From Sphingomonas sp. Leaf34 (GTDB taxonomy: Bacteria > Pseudomonadota > Alphaproteobacteria > Sphingomonadales > Sphingomonadaceae): a stretch of DNA of 64,000 bases. Both the position numbers and the translations under genes were made by a program. Positions within the stretch are counted from its first letter, which is position 1. Each line of letters opens with the position of its first letter. The notes under the pieces were generated by a model. It was not told the DNA's origin and ran no database searches. It worked only from the letters and a program-made list of their open reading frames with translations. The stretch is taken from the NCBI RefSeq assembly GCF_001421805.1, contig NZ_LMLC01000001.1, forward strand, positions 186,001-250,000, given 5' to 3'. Shown here piece by piece: positions 59,577 to 64,000 of this stretch.

Positions 59577-62408
59577 TCAGTAGGTGGCGCGCAGCGAGAA
59601 GCCGAACCGGCGGTCGTTGAGCGTGTATTGCAGCGGCTGGCTCGTCGTGCCGATATAGGTCACGTTCATCCGATTGGTCAGGTTCACCGCATCCACCGAA
59701 AACGCGAAATGTTCGTTGATGTTGTAGCTGATCGAACTGTCGAGCGACGCATAGGGCTTCTGAAACTGCGGAATGCCGTTTGCGCCGCTGCCCGAGGTCG
59801 TATCGAGATACTTGCCGCGCCAGCTCCACGCGAGACGCGCGGTGATCGGCCCCTTTTCGTACAGCCCGACAAGGTTATAGCTGTTCTTCGACAGCTTCTC
59901 GAGCGGCACCTGGGTCGGGATCGAACTGCCCGTGGTGGCAAACGGGTTCGAGACGTTGCTGTCGACGAACGTGTAGTTCGCCTGCACGCCGAACCCGCTG
60001 AGCAGGCCTGGCAGGAAGTCGAAGAACTGCTGATACGCCGCCTCGAACCCCTTGATCTTGCCGCTGCCGGTGTTGAGCGTGGTGCCAATATCATAGGCGA
60101 TGCCGTTGAACGATCGCACCACCGTCCCGCCCGCGAGGAACCCGTCGACGGTCTTGTAGAAACCGCCGAGCGTCACCGAACCCGTCGGCGCGAAATACCA
60201 TTCGATCGTCGCGTCGTAGTTGTTCGAGGTGATCGGCCGGAGGAACGGGTTGCCCGACCCACCGCTCGGACGCCCGGTGATCGGACTGACCTGCGTCGCA
60301 GGATTGAGCGTGACGTTGGTCGCGAGCTGATCGAAGTTTGGCCGCGCGAACGACTTGCTGAACGCGAAGCGCGTCTGCAGCTTGTCGGTCAGGTGCGCGC
60401 GCAGGTTGAAGCTCGGCAGTGCCTTCACATACTCCCGATTGACCTCGATCGGGACCAGCGTGCCGTCGCTGTTGAATACCGTGCCCGCGGAACCGCTCCG
60501 CGTCCGAACGATGCGAACGCCAAGCGTGCCGTCGATCCGCAGCCCGGCGACATCGGTATCGTAATCCGCCATCGCATAGGCGGCGAGCGTCTTTTCGGTC
60601 TGATGGTTGAGATCGCCCGGTGTGAACGCGGTCTTCGGTGTCGCACCGAACAGCGCCTCGGTCTTGGTCAGGCTGTCGAACAGACCGCTACCCTGCGAGA
60701 AGGCGGGATAGAGGATTCCGCCGGGCAGCGTCTTGCCGTCGAAGAAGTTCGAGGATGGCCCGGCGATGGCCAGTTCGGGATACGTCGACAACCGCACGAA
60801 CGGGATGCCATTCGCCGACGAACAGCTTGGGTTCGGCCCCGACGGCAAGAGGCAGAAGCCGTTCCACGTCCCCCGCAAATCGACGCTGCTGTCCGAGTAA
60901 CGCAGGCCACCGCGCAGTTTCTTCAGCACGTCGCCCTCGACCTCGTAATCGAGGTCATAAGCCAGCGCGAGCTGATCCGCATCGTTGCGCTGGATCGAAT
61001 CCGCCATGTAGGTGAAGGCGTAATTGTTCGGGTTATTGAGCAATCCCGGGTTGCGCACGTTCCACACCGGCTTCGATCCACGCAGGTCGAAATCGACGAT
61101 GCTCCGGTTGGTCGCATTGTACGGCGTCTGCCCGGTCTGATCGTACAGCGAGATCACGAAGCCGTTGCGGTCCGCATTGTAGGACGACTTCAGGTACTGC
61201 GCATCGAAGCGCGCATGCAGCCGATCGGTGACGTCCCACTTCCCGTTCAGCGTGTAATTGCCCGTCGTGTTGGTCAGATCCTGATCGAACCGCGACGATT
61301 CGAACACTTGGTTGCCGAGGGATCCCGACGTCGCATAACCCGCGTCGTCGAACGTGAACGCCGAACCCGCAAGCGGCGTCGTCAGCGGGTTGCCGTTGTT
61401 GTTGTAGTAAAAATATTTGCCCTGACGGAAGAATTTATACCGCGAATACAGGGCCTGTGCGGTCAGCAGGAAATTGTCCGCCAGCTGCCACTGGAACGCG
61501 CCGGCCAGACCGATCCGGTTGCGTTTGCCACCATCGTCATAGATCTGCTCGCCGAATGGCACCTGCGCATTGGCAGGGGCGCCGGGAATGACGGTGCCGG
61601 TCGGGATCGGACCGAACTGACCGATCAGCAGCGCATCCTGGCGGTACGCGCTGCGCGCATAGCTGGCGTTCAGCAGGATGCCCATTTCGCCCACGCCGGT
61701 CGCGAACCGGTTGCTGTACAGCGCCGATCCCGAGCCACCGAACTTGTCGGCGCGGTCATAGTAATTGCCCTTCAGCGTCGCGCTGATGAGCTGCCCCGCG
61801 CTGTCGAACGGCAGACGGGTGCGGATGTTGACGACGCCGGCGATATCCCCCTCGATCGTCGAGGCTGGCGGGTTCTTGAACACGTCGATCCCGGCGAGCA
61901 GTTCGGGTGGGATCGCCTCGAGATCGAGCGTGCGCCCGCCCGAAGCGGAGATCGCAGCGCGACCGTCGATGAAATTGCTGACCTGGGTCAGACCGCGCAC
62001 GGTGATCGCGGGCTGCGTCCGGTGATCGAAATCGGTCGCGCCTTCGCCGTATCGGCGCTGGATCTGGACGCCGGTGATCCGCTGCAGCGCCTCGACCGTG
62101 TTGGCGTCGGGCAGCTTGCCGATGTCCTGCGCATTGACCGAGTCGACGATCTGGTCGGAATTTCGCTTGATCGCCTGCGCGGACCGCAGGCTCTCGCGCA
62201 CGCCGGTAACGACGATGTCGTCGCTCGACACGCCTTGCGCGGCGGCCTGATCGGCGTTGAGCGTCCCGCGCGTCGGCGCGGACGTGGATCCGGACGCGGT
62301 CTGCGCCGACACCGGCGTCGGCACGCTCTGCGCGAAGCCTGGTGTCGCTACGGTCACGATCGCTGCGAGCGATCCTCCGATCAACATCCGCGTACGCAAC
62401 CGAACCAT
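59577..62408 (-). CDS. TonB-dependent receptor, carbohydrate-utilisation type
   Basis: 943-residue receptor. ATG at 62408 follows GGGAGGATGTAGACG. The signal peptide MLIGGSLAAIVTVATPGFA is followed by a linker, the TonB-box region SSDDIVVTGVRESLRSAQAI, and a plug with TVEALQRITGVQIQRRYGEG and IPPELLAGIDVFKNPPASTI. The barrel ends FGFSLRATY with the expected terminal aromatic. It shares the sugar-type motif with the 20-23 kb TBDR. The upstream palindrome at 62506 and the GntR gene on the opposite strand imply sugar- or sugar-acid-dependent control; oligosaccharides from arabinogalactan are the inferred cargo. Confidence 0.92.
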   Translation of the reverse strand: MVRLRTRMLIGGSLAAIVTVATPGFAQSVPTPVSAQTASGSTSAPTRGTLNADQAAAQGVSSDDIVVTGVRESLRSAQAIKRNSDQIVDSVNAQDIGKLPDANTVEALQRITGVQIQRRYGEGATDFDHRTQPAITVRGLTQVSNFIDGRAAISASGGRTLDLEAIPPELLAGIDVFKNPPASTIEGDIAGVVNIRTRLPFDSAGQLISATLKGNYYDRADKFGGSGSALYSNRFATGVGEMGILLNASYARSAYRQDALLIGQFGPIPTGTVIPGAPANAQVPFGEQIYDDGGKRNRIGLAGAFQWQLADNFLLTAQALYSRYKFFRQGKYFYYNNNGNPLTTPLAGSAFTFDDAGYATSGSLGNQVFESSRFDQDLTNTTGNYTLNGKWDVTDRLHARFDAQYLKSSYNADRNGFVISLYDQTGQTPYNATNRSIVDFDLRGSKPVWNVRNPGLLNNPNNYAFTYMADSIQRNDADQLALAYDLDYEVEGDVLKKLRGGLRYSDSSVDLRGTWNGFCLLPSGPNPSCSSANGIPFVRLSTYPELAIAGPSSNFFDGKTLPGGILYPAFSQGSGLFDSLTKTEALFGATPKTAFTPGDLNHQTEKTLAAYAMADYDTDVAGLRIDGTLGVRIVRTRSGSAGTVFNSDGTLVPIEVNREYVKALPSFNLRAHLTDKLQTRFAFSKSFARPNFDQLATNVTLNPATQVSPITGRPSGGSGNPFLRPITSNNYDATIEWYFAPTGSVTLGGFYKTVDGFLAGGTVVRSFNGIAYDIGTTLNTGSGKIKGFEAAYQQFFDFLPGLLSGFGVQANYTFVDSNVSNPFATTGSSIPTQVPLEKLSKNSYNLVGLYEKGPITARLAWSWRGKYLDTTSGSGANGIPQFQKPYASLDSSISYNINEHFAFSVDAVNLTNRMNVTYIGTTSQPLQYTLNDRRFGFSLRATY

Positions 62409-62505
62409 CGTCTACATCCTCCCTATTGCAGCGTCGTCGGCCTGTTGAACGCCCGCGAAAGCGCCTGTTTGCCGATCGTTGGGAAGACTGAATACTGTAT
62501 TTCTA

Positions 62506-62516
62506 TTGTAGGACAA
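62506..62516. promoter_or_regulatory. Candidate GntR/FadR-type operator in the TBDR/GntR divergent region
   Basis: TTGTAGGACAA is a palindrome with a three-base centre. It is 98 bases upstream of the TBDR start and 71 bases before the GntR gene. Its minus-strand version (TTGTCCTACAATAG) aligns with TTGTCTGACATTAT at 57,246. Confidence 0.6.
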
Positions 62517-62586
62517 GAGCATTTTTGTGTAGGGTGTGTTCGATGCCGTACCGATCCAGCTAAGGCGTATCCAAAGGGGGATCGAA

Positions 62587-63300
62587 ATGTCAGACCTTCC
62601 CAGGCGACGGACATCGCATACGCAATTGGCGCGTGACCTCGGGATCGAAATCGTGACCGGCGCGCATCCGGTCGGCGCGACTCTTCCCACCGAACACGAG
62701 ATCGCCGAGCAGCGCGGCGTCTCGCGCAGCCTGGTCCGCGAGGCGCTCAGGATACTCGGCGCGAAGGGCCTGCTCGAGAGCAAACCCAAGACCGGCACGC
62801 GGATCCGCGAGCGCGCGGTCTGGAACCTGCTCGACCCCAACGTGCTCGCCTGGATGTTCGAAGGCGAGCCTGCGGTCGGCTTCGTCCGCAGCCTGTTCCA
62901 GCTGCGCCTGATCATCGAGCCGTCCGCCGCCGAACTCGCCGCGACGTTCCGCACGACCCGGCATCTCTCGAGGATGGGGCATGCACTCGAACAGATGCAG
63001 AACCACGGCCTTGCGAGCCCGATCGGTCAGGCGGCCGATCAAAGCTTTCATCATGTCATCCTGGAGGCGGCGCGGAACGAACTGCTCGTCAGCCTGGGGG
63101 GCAGCATCGGCGCCGCGGTGCGATGGACGACGATCTTCAAGCATCGCCAGACGCGCAAGCCGAGCGATTCAATGCCGCAACACCGCGCGCTGTTCGAGGC
63201 GATCGCCGACGCCGACCCCGCAGGTGCGCGCGCCGCGACGATGGCGCTCATCGCGCAGGCACAAGTCGATACCGAACTGTCCCTGCGTGCAACGGACTGA
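62587..63300 (+). CDS. GntR-family regulator, FadR subfamily
   Basis: 237 residues; ATG at 62587 after AAAGGGGGA. The winged helix is at residues 11-70 (IVTGAHPVGATLPTEHEIAE, QRGVSRSLVREALRILGAKG, LLESKPKTGTRI). The FCD effector domain follows, with metal-type residues in LFQLRLIIEPSAAELAA, ADQSFHHVILEAARNELL and PQHRALFEAIADADPAGARA. FadR-type members that control sugar or sugar-acid operons share this layout. Its gene is divergent from the TBDR and probably co-transcribed with the GH30 gene, 43 bases downstream. It is the likely binder of the two TTGT-n3-ACA sites. Confidence 0.9.
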   Translation: MSDLPRRRTSHTQLARDLGIEIVTGAHPVGATLPTEHEIAEQRGVSRSLVREALRILGAKGLLESKPKTGTRIRERAVWNLLDPNVLAWMFEGEPAVGFVRSLFQLRLIIEPSAAELAATFRTTRHLSRMGHALEQMQNHGLASPIGQAADQSFHHVILEAARNELLVSLGGSIGAAVRWTTIFKHRQTRKPSDSMPQHRALFEAIADADPAGARAATMALIAQAQVDTELSLRATD

Positions 63301-63343
63301 AGCGGACCGCCAAGCAAACACCATTGTATCGAGGAGCCAAAGC

Positions 63344-64000
63344 ATGATCCACAGCACGCGCCGCATCGGCATCACCATCCTCGCGCTGGTCGCGACACCG
63401 TCGAGCGCGCGGATTGCGCCACCGGTTCAGGCGCCGCCAATCCAAGCGCCAGCAATCCGGGCGGCACCAGTCCAGGATGGCGTCGCGATCACGCTCCGTC
63501 CCGCGATCGATCGCCCCGGCACCGAGTTCGAAGGCTGGGGAACCGCGCTTGCCTGGTTCGCCAATGTTACCGGCGGCTACCCCGACGCGACCCGCGAACG
63601 CCTAGCCGACCTGTTCTATGGTAAGCAGGGCCTTGGCTGGACGATCGCGCGCTACAATATCGGCGGTGGCAATGCCGCGACGACGCTGCCCTACCTCCGC
63701 ACCGGCGCCGCCGTACCGGGGTTCTGGCGGCAGCCCGCCGCCGCAGTCGCCAGCGACTGGTGGCGGCCCGAGGATCCGGCGATGTGGGACTGGTCCGCCG
63801 ATGCGAACCAGCGCTGGTGGCTCGACGCGATCAAGCACCGCGTTGCCGCCCCGATATTCGAGGCATTCTCGAACTCGCCGCCCGCGTTCATGACCGTCAG
63901 CGGCCGCGTATCCGGCGCGGTCAAAGGCACCGACGACAATCTCCGCCCCGGTCAAGAGCGTCCGTTCGCCACCTATCTCGCACGCGTCGTCGGCGAACTC
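63344..64000 (+). CDS. GH30-type endo-beta-1,6-galactanase-like enzyme (cut by window end)
   Basis: First 219 residues of a secreted enzyme that continues past the window. ATG at 63344 with GAGGAG upstream. A signal peptide (GITILALVATPSSA) and a Pro/Gln/Ala repeat linker (VQAPPIQAPAIRAAPVQ) precede the catalytic domain. FEGWGTALAWFANVTGGYPD, WTIARYNIGGGN and FEAFSNSPPAFMTVSG are very close to the pattern of GH30 subfamily 5 endo-beta-1,6-galactanases, which cut the side chains of type II arabinogalactan. The catalytic Glu residues would lie beyond the window. It follows the GntR gene and belongs to the same arabinogalactan-type locus as the two GH43 genes. Confidence 0.82.
   Translation, partial: MIHSTRRIGITILALVATPSSARIAPPVQAPPIQAPAIRAAPVQDGVAITLRPAIDRPGTEFEGWGTALAWFANVTGGYPDATRERLADLFYGKQGLGWTIARYNIGGGNAATTLPYLRTGAAVPGFWRQPAAAVASDWWRPEDPAMWDWSADANQRWWLDAIKHRVAAPIFEAFSNSPPAFMTVSGRVSGAVKGTDDNLRPGQERPFATYLARVVGEL

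Noticed and set aside
59496..62636. 1046-residue plus-strand open frame opposite the second sugar TBDR
   Set aside because: Antisense shadow; the TBDR frame has signal peptide, plug and barrel, and the terminator at 59515 fits the minus strand.

Overview
The window reads as a chromosomal segment of a GC-rich sphingomonad-like alphaproteobacterium. The reasons are four long TonB-dependent receptors (TBDRs), each with a sphingomonad/caulobacter-style plug, two flavin-dependent tryptophan-halogenase-like genes beside TBDRs, a SapC/cupin partner set, and consistently high third-position GC. The genus is an inference and no rRNA or tRNA gene is present.

Regions: (1) 0-7 kb: an ATP-grasp ligase, a TBDR followed by a Tat-exported PhoD-type phosphatase, and a divergent DUF1080 hydrolase. 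(2) 7-10.2 kb: a LysR regulator divergent from an aldo-keto reductase plus an MFS exporter. (3) 10.2-16.7 kb: a decayed IS110-family transposase, a TPR-sulfotransferase, a TBDR and an exported M20 peptidase. (4) 16.8-28.3 kb: a carbohydrate-utilisation locus with TBDR, SapC, cupin-like oxygenase and halogenase on the minus strand, a family 3 glycosidase, and a divergent sugar MFS plus LacI regulator. An identical 16-bp palindromic operator lies upstream of both the TBDR and the glycosidase/MFS divergent promoter. (5) 29.1-54.4 kb: a single plus-strand operon, about 25 kb, for a contractile injection system (phage-tail-like nanomachine) with no capsid, terminase, integrase or lysis genes. (6) 54.7-64 kb: a second polysaccharide locus with a TBDR, a DUF6445 protein plus halogenase, two GH43-type enzymes, a FadR-type GntR regulator and a GH30 endo-galactanase cut by the window end. 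Enzyme content suggests type II arabinogalactan. A candidate GntR operator occurs about 100 bp upstream of both the TBDR and the GH43 pair.

The injection-system operon is the most interesting part. It encodes sheath, tube, a zinc-motif baseplate/hub protein, a CIS-tube/LysM pair, a gpD-like hub, a gp5/VgrG-like spike, a proline-repeat tip candidate, gp25, gpJ, a gpI fused to a seven-repeat Reg_prop beta-propeller, a DUF6519 protein and a secreted von Willebrand A protein. In the place where a tape measure is expected there are instead three consecutive large (620-647 aa) hydrophobic, unrecognised proteins. No AAA+ ATPase and no obvious toxin cargo are visible in the window. Almost every junction in the operon is an ATGA, GTGA or TGATG overlap or a very short gap, so it is probably made as one translationally coupled unit from a promoter near 28,962.
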